From Roseospira marina (GTDB lineage Bacteria; Pseudomonadota; Alphaproteobacteria; Rhodospirillales; Rhodospirillaceae), in assembly GCF_014197855.1 (NCBI RefSeq), contig NZ_JACIGJ010000006.1, positions 124,001-188,000 of the forward strand: a stretch of 64,000 bases of DNA. The letters run 5' to 3'. Positions 55,470-64,000 of this stretch are shown here, in pieces; positions within the stretch are counted from its first letter, which is position 1, and each line of letters opens with the position of its first letter. A model generated the notes under the pieces. The model had not been told where the DNA came from. It searched no databases and worked only from the letters and a program-made list of their open reading frames with translations. The translations under genes were made by a program, and so were the position numbers.

Positions 55470-56308
55470 CCCGCGATTTCCTCCTTGCCTTCGCCCGCAA
55501 CAAGGGCGCCGTGATCGGGCTCGCCATCGTCGCAGTCATCATCCTGATGGCGGTGTTCGCCGATGTCCTGTACCCGCAGGACCCTTGGGACATGGTCGGC
55601 CTGCCGTTCGCCCCGCCCATGACCGACGGCATGCTGATGGGCAGCGACATGCTGGGCCGCGACATCGCCGCCGGCATCGTCCACGGCGCCCGGGTCTCCC
55701 TGCTGATCGGGCTGACCTCGACCCTCGCGGCGGTCTTCATCGGGGTGCTGATCGGGGCCATCGCCGGCTATTACGGCGGCTGGCTGGGCGATCTGCTGAT
55801 GCGCTTCACCGAGCTGTTCCAGACCATCCCGAACTTCGTGCTGGTGGTGGTGATCGTCGCGATCTTCACGCCCAGTCTGACCAGCATCGTGACGGCCATC
55901 GCCCTGGTGAGCTGGGCGCCGCTGGCCCGGCTGGTGCGGGGCGAGGTCTTGTCCCTGCGCTCGCGCGAGTTCGTGCAGGCCGCCGTCACCTGCGGCCAGT
56001 CCAACGGCACCATCATCGTCAAGCAGATCCTGCCCAACTGCCTGTCACCGATCATCGTTTCGGCCTCGCTGATGGTGGCGACGGCGATTCTGCTGGAAAG
56101 CTCGCTGTCCTTCCTGGGCCTGGGCGATCCGAACGCGATGAGCTGGGGCTTCATGGTCGGCAGCGCCCGCACGGTGCTGCGCCAAGCCTGGTGGATGAGC
56201 TTCTTCCCGGGCGTCGCCATTCTGGTGACGGTGCTGGGCCTCAACCTCATCGGCGAGGGGCTGAACGATGCCTTCAACCCGCGCCTGCGCCGCAAGAGGA
56301 CGGCCTGA
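55466..56308 (+). CDS. ABC transporter permease, DppC-like
   Basis: 280 residues with about six helices. N-terminal NKGAVIGLAIVAVIILMAVF, then GSDMLGRDIAAGIVHGARVS, and the EAA motif VLSLRSREFVQAAVTCGQSN; LLESSLSFLGLGDPNAMSWG is family-specific. Pairs with the DppB-like protein. Four-base overlap at the start and 3 bases to the following ATPase gene. Confidence 0.93.
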   Translation: MTRDFLLAFARNKGAVIGLAIVAVIILMAVFADVLYPQDPWDMVGLPFAPPMTDGMLMGSDMLGRDIAAGIVHGARVSLLIGLTSTLAAVFIGVLIGAIAGYYGGWLGDLLMRFTELFQTIPNFVLVVVIVAIFTPSLTSIVTAIALVSWAPLARLVRGEVLSLRSREFVQAAVTCGQSNGTIIVKQILPNCLSPIIVSASLMVATAILLESSLSFLGLGDPNAMSWGFMVGSARTVLRQAWWMSFFPGVAILVTVLGLNLIGEGLNDAFNPRLRRKRTA

Positions 56309-56311
56309 CCC

Positions 56312-57988
56312 ATGCCCCAGACAGAGACAGAGACCCAGGCCCCCGGCGTCGCGCCGCCGCTGCTCGAGATCAAGAACCTGACCGTCGCCCTGCCGGACGA
56401 GGCGGAACGCCCGTTCGCCGTGGAGAAGGTCCGCTACACCCTCAACCCCGACGAAATCCTGTGCGTCGTCGGCGAGTCTGGCTCGGGCAAGTCGGTCACG
56501 GCCCACGCCATCATGGGGCTGTTGCCGAAACCCGACCTGCGCATCGCCGCCGGGCGCATCCTGTATCGCGGCCAGAACATCGTGGCCATGAGCGAGGCGG
56601 AGCAGCGGGCGCTGCGCGGGCACCGCATCGCCATGATCTTCCAGGAGCCCATGACCGCCCTGAACCCGCTGATGCGCGTGGGCGACCAGATCGAGGAAGC
56701 CCTGATCATCCACACCGACCTGGACCGCAAGGCCCGCAAGGCCCGGGTCGTGGAGATGCTGGACGCGGTCGGGCTGCCGTCGCCGGAGACCCTGCGCAAG
56801 AGCTATCCGTTCCGGCTGTCCGGCGGCCAGCGGCAGCGCGTCATGATCGCCATGGCCCTGGCGCTCAAGCCCGACATCCTGATCGCCGACGAGCCGACCA
56901 CCGCCCTCGACGTCACCACGCAAAAGCAGATCCTCGATCTGATCAAGACCATCCAGCGCGAGCACAAGATGGCCGTGCTGTTCATCACCCACGACTTCGG
57001 CGTGGTGGCGGAGATCGCCGACCGGGTCGCGGTCATGCGGCACGGGCGGGTGGTGGAACTGGGGCCCGCCCAGGAGGTTCTGACGGCGCCCAAGGCGGAG
57101 TACACCCGCGCGCTGATCGACTCCCTGCCGCACGGGCGGCCGACGGACGCGACGGTGGCGCGCGGCGGTCCGGCGCTGCTGGCGGCCGAGGGTGTGACCA
57201 AGGTCTACCGGTCGGGCGGCACCCGAGTCAGCAAACGCACGGAACTGGTCGTCTCCGACAACATTTATCTGACCATCCATCCGGGCGAGACGGTCGGTCT
57301 GGTGGGCGAGTCCGGCTCCGGGAAGTCCACCCTGGCGCGGGCCATCGTCGGCCTGCTGAAGCCGGACGGCGGGCGCATCCTGTTCCAGGGTACCGATCTA
57401 CTGTCGCTGGACCGCGCCGGGTTCCGACCGTTCCGGCGCCATGTGCAGATGGTGTTTCAGGACCCCTATGCCTCGCTGAATCCCCGCCACAAGGTCGCGG
57501 AGATCATCGCCCAGGGGCCGATCGCCTTCGGCACCCCCCGGGCGGAGGCGTTGGCCCGGGCGCGCGAGTTGCTCGGCGTCGTCGGGCTGGACGCCAGCGC
57601 GGGCGGCCGCTATCCGCACGAGTTCTCCGGCGGTCAGCGCCAGCGCATCTCCATCGCCCGCGCCCTGGCCATGGAGCCCCAACTGCTGATCGCGGACGAG
57701 CCGGTCTCGGCCCTGGATGCCTCGGTGCAGGCCCAGGTGCTGGACCTGCTGGCGGACATCAAGGCGAAGCTCAACCTCGCCATGCTGTTCATCACCCACG
57801 ATCTGCGGGTCGCGGCCCAGATCTGCGACACCGTCGGTGTGATGCAGCATGGCCGCATCGTGGAGTACGGGGCAGCCACCGAGGTCTTCGGACACCCCAC
57901 CGATCCCTATACGCGGGCCCTTCTGGACGCCATTCCGGGTCAGGCGTGGCATGCGTCCCATCCGCCGTCGGGAGGCCCCCCCTCGTGA
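56312..57988 (+). CDS. Fused dual ATP-binding protein of the peptide-type ABC transporter (DppD-DppF)
   Basis: 558 residues with two complete ATPase domains in one chain. Domain 1 has GESGSGKSVTAHAIMG, LSGGQRQRVMIAMALA and ILIADEPTTALDV; domain 2 has GESGSGKSTLARAIVG, FSGGQRQRISIARALA and LLIADEPVSALDASV. It joins what are usually separate DppD and DppF proteins and would serve as the single motor of the importer. The stop overlaps the next gene as GTGA. Confidence 0.94.
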   Translation: MPQTETETQAPGVAPPLLEIKNLTVALPDEAERPFAVEKVRYTLNPDEILCVVGESGSGKSVTAHAIMGLLPKPDLRIAAGRILYRGQNIVAMSEAEQRALRGHRIAMIFQEPMTALNPLMRVGDQIEEALIIHTDLDRKARKARVVEMLDAVGLPSPETLRKSYPFRLSGGQRQRVMIAMALALKPDILIADEPTTALDVTTQKQILDLIKTIQREHKMAVLFITHDFGVVAEIADRVAVMRHGRVVELGPAQEVLTAPKAEYTRALIDSLPHGRPTDATVARGGPALLAAEGVTKVYRSGGTRVSKRTELVVSDNIYLTIHPGETVGLVGESGSGKSTLARAIVGLLKPDGGRILFQGTDLLSLDRAGFRPFRRHVQMVFQDPYASLNPRHKVAEIIAQGPIAFGTPRAEALARARELLGVVGLDASAGGRYPHEFSGGQRQRISIARALAMEPQLLIADEPVSALDASVQAQVLDLLADIKAKLNLAMLFITHDLRVAAQICDTVGVMQHGRIVEYGAATEVFGHPTDPYTRALLDAIPGQAWHASHPPSGGPPS

Positions 57989-58965
57989 GGATCGCCGTCA
58001 TCGGGGGCGGGGCGGTCGGATGCCTCGTCGCCGCCCGTCTCGCCGCCGTCGCGCCCGAGACGGCCCTGGTGGTGCGGCGCCCCGCCGCCGCCGCCGCGAT
58101 CCGACGGGGCGGCCTCAGCCTGACCACCCCGAACGGGCGCGTCGTGCGCACCCCCCTGACCGTAACCGACGATCCGGTCGCTCTGGGACCGCGGGACGCG
58201 GTGCTGCTCTGCGTCAAGGCGCACGACCTGCCCGGTGTGTTGCACCACCTGTCCCCGCTGACGGGCCCGGACACGGTCGTGGTGCCCATCCTCAACGGCA
58301 TTCCGTGGTGGTACCCGGTCGATCAGCCGGCGCCCCTCAGCGGTCGGACCCTGACGTCGGTCGATCCGGGCGGCGTGCTGTCGGCGGCGATCGATCCGGA
58401 CCGGGTGATCGGGGCGGTGACCCATGTGGCGGTGGAGCGTCACGGCGACGACGCCATTCGCCACGTCAAGGGCGAGCGCTTCGTGTTCGGGGACCCCGCC
58501 GGGCGGTCCACGCCGGCGCTGAGCGCGCTGGTCGATGTCTTCGGCCGCGCCGGGTTCGACGCCCAGGCCACCCCGGTCATCCGCCAGGCGATCTGGATCA
58601 AGCTGTGGGGCAACCTGTGCTTCAACCCGATCAGCGTGCTGACCGGGGCGCGGATGGACGCGCTCTGCCACGACCCCGGCACTCGGCAGGTGGCCGCGCG
58701 GATGATGACCGAATCCCGCGCCGTCGCCGAACGGCTGGGGATCACCCTCAGTGCCAGCATCGATGAGCGCATCGCGATGGCGGCGGAGATCGGCGCGTTC
58801 AAGACCTCCATGCTTCAGGACTATGAGGCGGGCCGCCGTCTGGAACTGGACGCCATCCTCGGCGCGGTCCTCGAACTGGCGGATAGGGTGGGGGTGGAGG
58901 TGCCGACGCTGCGCACCATCCACGCCCTGACGGAGTTGCGCGCCCGCAGCCGGGCCGCATCATGA
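57985..58965 (+). CDS. Ketopantoate reductase-family (PanE/ApbA) protein
   Basis: 326 residues. Nucleotide-binding motif RIAVIGGGAVGCLVAARLA at the GTG start, AVLLCVKAHDL, VVVPILNGIPWW, and the helical C-terminal half with IWIKLWGNLCFNPISVLTGA and SMLQDYEAGRRLELDAILG, the catalytic Lys/Asn region. Members reduce 2-ketopantoate or other 2-keto acids; in this operon it more likely reduces a keto intermediate of the pathway than makes pantothenate. Coupled to genes on both sides. Confidence 0.87.
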   Translation: MRIAVIGGGAVGCLVAARLAAVAPETALVVRRPAAAAAIRRGGLSLTTPNGRVVRTPLTVTDDPVALGPRDAVLLCVKAHDLPGVLHHLSPLTGPDTVVVPILNGIPWWYPVDQPAPLSGRTLTSVDPGGVLSAAIDPDRVIGAVTHVAVERHGDDAIRHVKGERFVFGDPAGRSTPALSALVDVFGRAGFDAQATPVIRQAIWIKLWGNLCFNPISVLTGARMDALCHDPGTRQVAARMMTESRAVAERLGITLSASIDERIAMAAEIGAFKTSMLQDYEAGRRLELDAILGAVLELADRVGVEVPTLRTIHALTELRARSRAAS

Positions 58966-60254
58966 CAACGCAGGCGGTTCCCCCCATGACGGCACCGACG
59001 GCACCGACGATCACCCCGGATGGCAACCGGCTCTGGCGGTCGCTGATGGAGATGGCTGAAATCGGTCCGATCCCCGGCGGCGGCAGCGGCCGCCAGGCGC
59101 TGACCGACCTGGACGCCGCCGGCCGCGCCCTGTTCAGCGGGTGGTGCCGTGAGTCCGGGTTGACCCTGGAGACCGACGCCATCGGCAACCTGTTCGCCCG
59201 CCGTCCGGGCACGGATCCCACCCTGCCTCCGGTGATGATGGGCAGTCACCTGGACACCCAGCCCACGGGCGGACGCTTCGACGGGGTGTATGGCGTGCTC
59301 GCCGCGCTGGAGGTGGTGCGCAGCCTGAACGACGCCGGCAGACACACCCGCCATCCGCTGGAAATCGCGGTCTGGATGAACGAGGAGGGCGCGCGGTACG
59401 CCCCCCCGATGATGGGCTCCGGCGTGTTCACCGGCCGGTTCACCGAGGCGGAGATTCTCGACAAAGTCGCCCAGGACGGCGCGCGTCTCGGCGATGATCT
59501 GGAACGGCTGGGCTGGCGCGGTACGCGGCCCGCATCGCTGGCGGCGCATCCGGTCGCGGCCTATTTCGAGGCGCATATTGAACAGGGCCCGGTGCTTGAA
59601 GCCGACGGCCTGGAGGTCGGCGTGGTCACCGGGGCGCGCGGCCAACGGTGGTACGATGCCGTCGTCACCGGGCGGGAGGCGCACGCCGGACCGACGCCGA
59701 TGCGCCTGCGCCAGGATGCGCTGGTCACGGCCGCGACGCTGGTGTTGGCCGTGGAGGCGATCGGCGCGGCGCACGGCGAGGAGGCCTCCGCCACCGTGGG
59801 GATCCTGGACGTCCATCCCCATTCGCGCAACGTCATCCCCGGCCGTTGCACCCTGACCATCGACCTGCGCCACGCGGACACGGCGGTGCTGGACACCATG
59901 GAGGCGGAGCTGAAGGCCGCCGTCGCCGGCCTGACCGACGCTGGCCGCACCGTCGAGCTTCGCGACTTCTGGAGCTTCCCGGTGTTGCCCTTCGACCCGG
60001 GGCTGGTCGAACGGGTCCGCGCCGCCGCCGCCGCGCGCGGCCTTCGCCACCGCGACATTGTCTCCGGCGCCGGCCATGACGCCGTCTACATGTCCATGGT
60101 CGTGCCCACCGCGATGGTCTTCATCCCCTGCGTCGACGGCATCAGCCACAACCCGGCCGAAGCCATCGACCCCGCCCAGGCCGCGACCGGCTGCGCCGTG
60201 CTGTGCGACGCCGTGCTCGCCACCGCCGAACGTGATCCCCTTTCTCTGCCTTAG
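58962..60254 (+). CDS. M20 Zn-hydrolase, N-carbamoyl-amino-acid/ureido type
   Basis: 430 residues of the allantoate amidohydrolase/N-carbamoyl-L-amino-acid hydrolase/beta-ureidopropionase group: GRQALTDLDAAGRALFSGWC, VMMGSHLDTQPTGGRFDGVY, VWMNEEGARYAPPMMGSGVF, AYFEAHIEQGPVLEADGLE and GREAHAGPTPMRLRQDAL. Zn ligands are in the SHLD and NEEGAR motifs. It splits a carbamoyl or amide group to free an amine. ATGA overlap with the previous gene; GAGCGG precedes the next gene after 11 bp. Confidence 0.9.
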   Translation: MTTQAVPPMTAPTAPTITPDGNRLWRSLMEMAEIGPIPGGGSGRQALTDLDAAGRALFSGWCRESGLTLETDAIGNLFARRPGTDPTLPPVMMGSHLDTQPTGGRFDGVYGVLAALEVVRSLNDAGRHTRHPLEIAVWMNEEGARYAPPMMGSGVFTGRFTEAEILDKVAQDGARLGDDLERLGWRGTRPASLAAHPVAAYFEAHIEQGPVLEADGLEVGVVTGARGQRWYDAVVTGREAHAGPTPMRLRQDALVTAATLVLAVEAIGAAHGEEASATVGILDVHPHSRNVIPGRCTLTIDLRHADTAVLDTMEAELKAAVAGLTDAGRTVELRDFWSFPVLPFDPGLVERVRAAAAARGLRHRDIVSGAGHDAVYMSMVVPTAMVFIPCVDGISHNPAEAIDPAQAATGCAVLCDAVLATAERDPLSLP

Positions 60255-60265
60255 GAGCGGAACCC

Positions 60266-61555
60266 ATGACCACCAATGTGTCCCTTCAGGCGCGGCGCGA
60301 AGCCGCTGTCCCCCGGGGCCTGTTCACCAATCAGCCGGTCTATGCCGCCCGGGCCGAAAACAGCGAGATCTGGGACGTCGAGGGCAAGCGCTACATCGAC
60401 TTCGCCAGCGGCATCGCCGTGCTGGCCACCGGCCACCGTCACCCCAAGGTGATGGCGGCGGCCAAGGCCCAGCTTGACGACTACGCGCACGTCTGCGTCC
60501 AGGTGAACCCGTACGAGCCCTATGTGGCGTTGGCCGAGCGTCTGAACGCGCTGATGCCCGGGCCGGGGCCGAAGCGGTCGCTGTTCCTGAACAGCGGCGC
60601 CGAGGCGGTGGAGAACGCGGTGAAGATCGCCCGCATCGCCACCGGCCGCCCGGCGGTGGTGGCCTTCACCGGCGCCTTCCACGGCCGCACCCTGCTGACC
60701 GTGGCGCTGACCGGCAAGGTCGTGCCCTACAAGGTCGGCGTGGCCCCTCTGCCGGCCGATATCTTCCACGTGCCGTTTCCGGATCCGTACCACGGGGTTT
60801 CCGAGGCCGACGCGCTGGCCGCCATCGACACCCTGTTCCGCGCCCAGGTCGAGCCCAGCCGCGTCTGCGCCTTCATTATCGAGCCGGTGCGCGGCGAAGG
60901 CGGCTTCAACCCGGTGCCGCCGACCTTTCTGCGCGCCCTGCGCCAGATCTGCGACACGCACGGCATTCTGTTGATCATGGACGAGATCCAGACCGGGTTC
61001 GGCCGCACCGGCAAGCTGTTCGCGACCGAACACGCGGACGTCGCCCCGGACATGATGACGGTGGCCAAGTCGCTCGGCGGCGGTTTCCCGATCTCCGGTG
61101 TGGTCGGCAAGGCCGAGGTCATGGATCATCCCCAGGTCGGGGCCATCGGCGGCACCTACGGCGGTCACCCCATGTCGTGCGCCGCCGCGTTGGCGGTCCT
61201 CGACGTGATCGAGGAGGAAGGGCTGGTCGCCCGCGCCGACGTGATCGGCGGCATCATCCGGGGCCGCCTGGAGGCCATGGCCGCCAAGAACCAGTTCGCC
61301 TGCATCGGCGAGGTGCGCGGCCTGGGCGCCATGCTGGCCATGGAGCTGGTCACGGATCGCGACACCCGCGCGCCCGATGCCGCCCTCACCAAGGCGCTCG
61401 CGGCCAAGGCGGCGGAAAAGGGGCTGATGGTGCTGACCTGCGGCGTTCTGGGCAACGTCGTCCGCTTCCTGCCGCCGCTGACCATGCCGGAAGCCCTGGC
61501 CGAGGAGGGCATGGATATCCTGGAGGCCGCACTGGAGGAACTGGTCACCGCCTGA
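60266..61555 (+). CDS. Class III aminotransferase (4-aminobutyrate/omega-amino acid type)
   Basis: 429 residues, PLP-dependent. PLP lysine is Lys268 in MMTVAKSLGGGFPISG; LFLNSGAEAVENAVKIARI, GAFHGRTLLTVALTGKV and LLIMDEIQTGFGRTGKLFA are hallmark segments. It resembles GabT, which deaminates GABA and related omega-amino acids to semialdehydes. Following a carbamoylase, a substrate such as beta-alanine or GABA derivative is inferred. No matching semialdehyde dehydrogenase is in the window. Confidence 0.9.
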   Translation: MTTNVSLQARREAAVPRGLFTNQPVYAARAENSEIWDVEGKRYIDFASGIAVLATGHRHPKVMAAAKAQLDDYAHVCVQVNPYEPYVALAERLNALMPGPGPKRSLFLNSGAEAVENAVKIARIATGRPAVVAFTGAFHGRTLLTVALTGKVVPYKVGVAPLPADIFHVPFPDPYHGVSEADALAAIDTLFRAQVEPSRVCAFIIEPVRGEGGFNPVPPTFLRALRQICDTHGILLIMDEIQTGFGRTGKLFATEHADVAPDMMTVAKSLGGGFPISGVVGKAEVMDHPQVGAIGGTYGGHPMSCAAALAVLDVIEEEGLVARADVIGGIIRGRLEAMAAKNQFACIGEVRGLGAMLAMELVTDRDTRAPDAALTKALAAKAAEKGLMVLTCGVLGNVVRFLPPLTMPEALAEEGMDILEAALEELVTA

Positions 61556-61565
61556 TCCCCGCAAC

Positions 61566-61618
61566 GGCCCGGCCGGGGCGCGGCTCAAGCGCGACTCAAG
61601 CGCGGCCCCGGCTGGGCC
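61566..61618 (+). terminator. Large hairpin after the aminotransferase
   Basis: Inverted arms GGCCCGGCCGGGGCGC (61566-61581) and GCGGCCCCGGCTGGGCC (61602-61618) pair nearly completely around a loop holding a direct repeat GCGGCTCAAGC/GCGACTCAAGC. It could end the catabolic operon. Confidence 0.5.
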
Positions 61619-61757
61619 CGATGATATTCACCCGGGTGAGGTCCTGCGCGGCGAAGGCGATCGACGCGCGGACCTTGCGCGGCAGGGCGCGACCGTCCAC
61701 GGAGACGGCACTCGGCGGAATGCCCTCCCCCGCGTCGTCCTTCATCACCGGAACCAT
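61596..61757 (-). CDS. Possible small protein (53 aa), unrecognised
   Basis: Frame from ATG 61757 to TGA 61596 encodes MVPVMKDDAGEGIPPSAVSV and ends DLTRVNIIGPSRGRA. Composition is protein-like and reading in this frame is open to about 61823, but no ribosome binding site or family is recognised. It could be a gene remnant. Confidence 0.2.
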   Translation of the reverse strand: MVPVMKDDAGEGIPPSAVSVDGRALPRKVRASIAFAAQDLTRVNIIGPSRGRA

Positions 61758-62177
61758 CGCGCCGCTCTCGATCGCCTCGGTCTCGCACGGCGCGGGCGGT
61801 GCCGCCGGGAGCTGAGGCCAGGCCTATTCACGCCGTCGGTCCGATGACACCGCACGGCTGTGATGAAAAAGAGGGCACCCACAGGGGGATCGCCCGGTCC
61901 GCCTCCGGGGTGTAAACCCGCCGAAATCCCTGAAACGGATCGCACCGGGCCCGGCCCGGACCTGGGCCGCGGTCAGCGGGAGACCAAAGGCGCACATCCA
62001 TACGGCGGGTCCGCCTCACCAGACGCACTCCCGGACGGGCTGAAACGCGGGCGAAACCGCGCGAATGCCTTCTTTTTCATCACTTCTGTTTTTGTCGCAC
62101 CATTTGTGGTCAATGGCGCACCAACACCCCTGCGCGGACGAACCCTAAGCTCTTGGTTCTCCGGCCATTTCAGTTTC

Positions 62178-62193
62178 TGGCATAGCGATTGCT
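62178..62193 (+). promoter_or_regulatory. Sigma-54-like promoter
   Basis: TGGCATAGCGATTGCT fits the -24/-12 consensus TGGCAYRN4TTGCW, with GG and GC exactly 10 bp apart, 97 bp upstream of the transporter ATPase gene. Nitrogen-linked control of a polyamine-type transporter would fit. Confidence 0.55.
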
Positions 62194-62207
62194 TATTGTT
62201 GAACCCA

Positions 62208-62229
62208 TTGTTGACAATCGTGTCAACAA
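62208..62229. promoter_or_regulatory. Inverted-repeat operator candidate
   Basis: Perfect 8-bp arms TTGTTGAC/GTCAACAA around a 6-bp spacer, just downstream of the sigma-54-like promoter. The half-sites contain TTGT/ACAA as in many GntR-family operators. No GntR gene is in the window. Confidence 0.5.
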
Positions 62230-62289
62230 GGAAGCCCCCGTCCTCGGGCCGCGCGCCTTAGACGGGGGAAGGTCCGGCGGAGACGACGC

Positions 62290-63438
<1,149 letters not shown>

Positions 63439-63520
63439 TCAGGGGATCCGTTCGGGGCCTCGTCCGCTCCGCGCGATCCGTCCCCACGCCCGGGACCGGG
63501 CGCCACACGAGGAGATCACC

Positions 63521-64000
63521 ATGAGCACTGTGACCGACACCACTGGCGCCGGCTCTCCCGCCGCGCCGTCCGCGACCGACAGCGGCCCGTCCCGGCGCGG
63601 TCTGATCAAGGGCGCTGCCGCGCTGGCGGGCGTCGCCGCTGGCTCCGGCGCGCTGGGCGGCTTCCCCACCATCTGGGCGCAGAACATCAAGACCGTGACC
63701 CTGCGCCAGTTCGGAACGGGCGTGTCCAACCTCAACGCCGTCGCGGAGAAGGTGAAGGAAGACCTGGGCTTCACCCTGCAACTGACCGCGCTGGACTCCG
63801 ACGCCGTCGCCCAGCGCGCCGTGACCCAGCCGCAGTCCTACGACATCGCCGACATTGAATACTGGATCTGCAAGAAGGTGTTCCCGGCCGGCGTGATGCA
63901 GCCGATGGACGTCGCGCGGATCACGAACTACGACAAGATCGTCCCCCTGTTCACCACCGGCAAGCTGACCCCGGACAGCACCATCGCCCAGGGAACGGCG
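63521..64000 (+). CDS. ABC transporter substrate-binding protein, Tat-exported (partial)
   Basis: First 160 residues, cut by the window end. A twin-arginine signal (SRRGLIKGAAALAGVAAG) precedes the mature part (TVTLRQFGTGVSNLNAVAEK, SYDIADIEYWICKKVFPAG). Resembles PotD/SBP_bac_8-type binding proteins for polyamines. AGGAG lies eight bases before the ATG. Paired with the upstream ATPase. Confidence 0.82.
   Translation, partial: MSTVTDTTGAGSPAAPSATDSGPSRRGLIKGAAALAGVAAGSGALGGFPTIWAQNIKTVTLRQFGTGVSNLNAVAEKVKEDLGFTLQLTALDSDAVAQRAVTQPQSYDIADIEYWICKKVFPAGVMQPMDVARITNYDKIVPLFTTGKLTPDSTIAQGTA

Larger units (their letters stand above)
61758..62289. other. Intergenic region with regulatory sites
   Basis: About 530 bp; GC-rich at the left, clearly AT-richer from about 62070. 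It holds the sigma-54-like promoter and inverted repeat listed below. No convincing gene. Confidence 0.5.

Noticed and set aside
55585-58965. A 1126-codon plus-strand open frame overlapping the dppC, dppDF and ketopantoate-reductase region
   Set aside because: Only its last 326 residues (from 57985) show family motifs; the rest is an Arg/Gly/His-rich out-of-frame read of dppC and dppDF, a usual effect of very high GC.

Overview
The window is very GC-rich, densely coded, Gram-negative chromosomal DNA. Gene content and order point to an alphaproteobacterium of the Rhodospirillales/Rhodospirillaceae type: hemA-hisS, ispG, a RodZ-like protein, ptsP, lysC and ubiG lie close together, and there are LpxK/WaaA lipid A genes, a TPP riboswitch on thiC and many GTG starts with stop/start overlaps. 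The genus cannot be named from the sequence alone. I found no tRNA, rRNA, CRISPR array, complete insertion sequence or phage genes.

Layout. (1) 1-11.3 kb, housekeeping: hemA (cut by the window edge), hisS, a LysE-family exporter, ispG, a RodZ-like protein, ptsP (EI-Ntr), a nitronate monooxygenase-like flavoprotein and lysC on the minus strand, with ubiG divergent on plus. (2) 11.3-19.7 kb, accessory: a glycosyltransferase and a polysaccharide flippase, a large hybrid sensor kinase with its own receiver protein and Hpt protein, then a decayed type I secretion ABC transporter and about 600 bp with no recognisable gene. (3) 19.7-25.1 kb, periplasmic phosphate and metal: alkaline phosphatase, then an exported small protein, a MacB-like ABC transporter, a histidine-rich PCuAC-like protein and Cu/Zn superoxide dismutase. 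(4) 25.3-34.3 kb, iron and heme: a minus-strand run of TonB heme receptor, HmuT, HmuU, HmuV, a small heme-oxygenase-like protein, HutW, HutX and an NAD(P)-binding protein. A flavodoxin diverges from it, and the shared intergenic region carries a good Fur-box-like palindrome. (5) 34.4-40.2 kb, envelope lipids: lpxK, waaA, a GT4 glycosyltransferase, an LpxH-like phosphoesterase and a lipid kinase. (6) 40.4-48.3 kb: SulP transporter plus tandem universal stress protein, a Tat-type unknown protein, riboswitch-controlled thiC, and a fused Memo-AMMECR1 protein with a small membrane protein. (7) 48.8-61.6 kb: thiolase, LysR regulator, and an eight-gene operon for uptake and breakdown of an acylated or carbamoylated amino compound (deacylase, complete oligopeptide-type ABC transporter, ketopantoate-reductase-like protein, carbamoylase/amidohydrolase, class III aminotransferase). 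(8) 62.2-64 kb: start of a polyamine-type ABC transporter preceded by a sigma-54-like promoter and an inverted repeat; it runs off the window.

How the parts fit. The heme cluster covers capture at the outer membrane, periplasmic binding, inner-membrane import, and intracellular handling by both an oxygen-linked (HmoA-like) and an anaerobic radical-SAM (HutW) route; iron-sparing flavodoxin sits back to back with it. The metal cluster ends in SodC, which suggests periplasmic metal handling. The least explained items are the metal cluster with its altered PCuAC-like protein, the Memo-AMMECR1 fusion without its radical SAM partner, the mosaic sensor kinase, the catabolic operon of unknown substrate, and a recurring 15-bp-period tandem repeat seen at four places.
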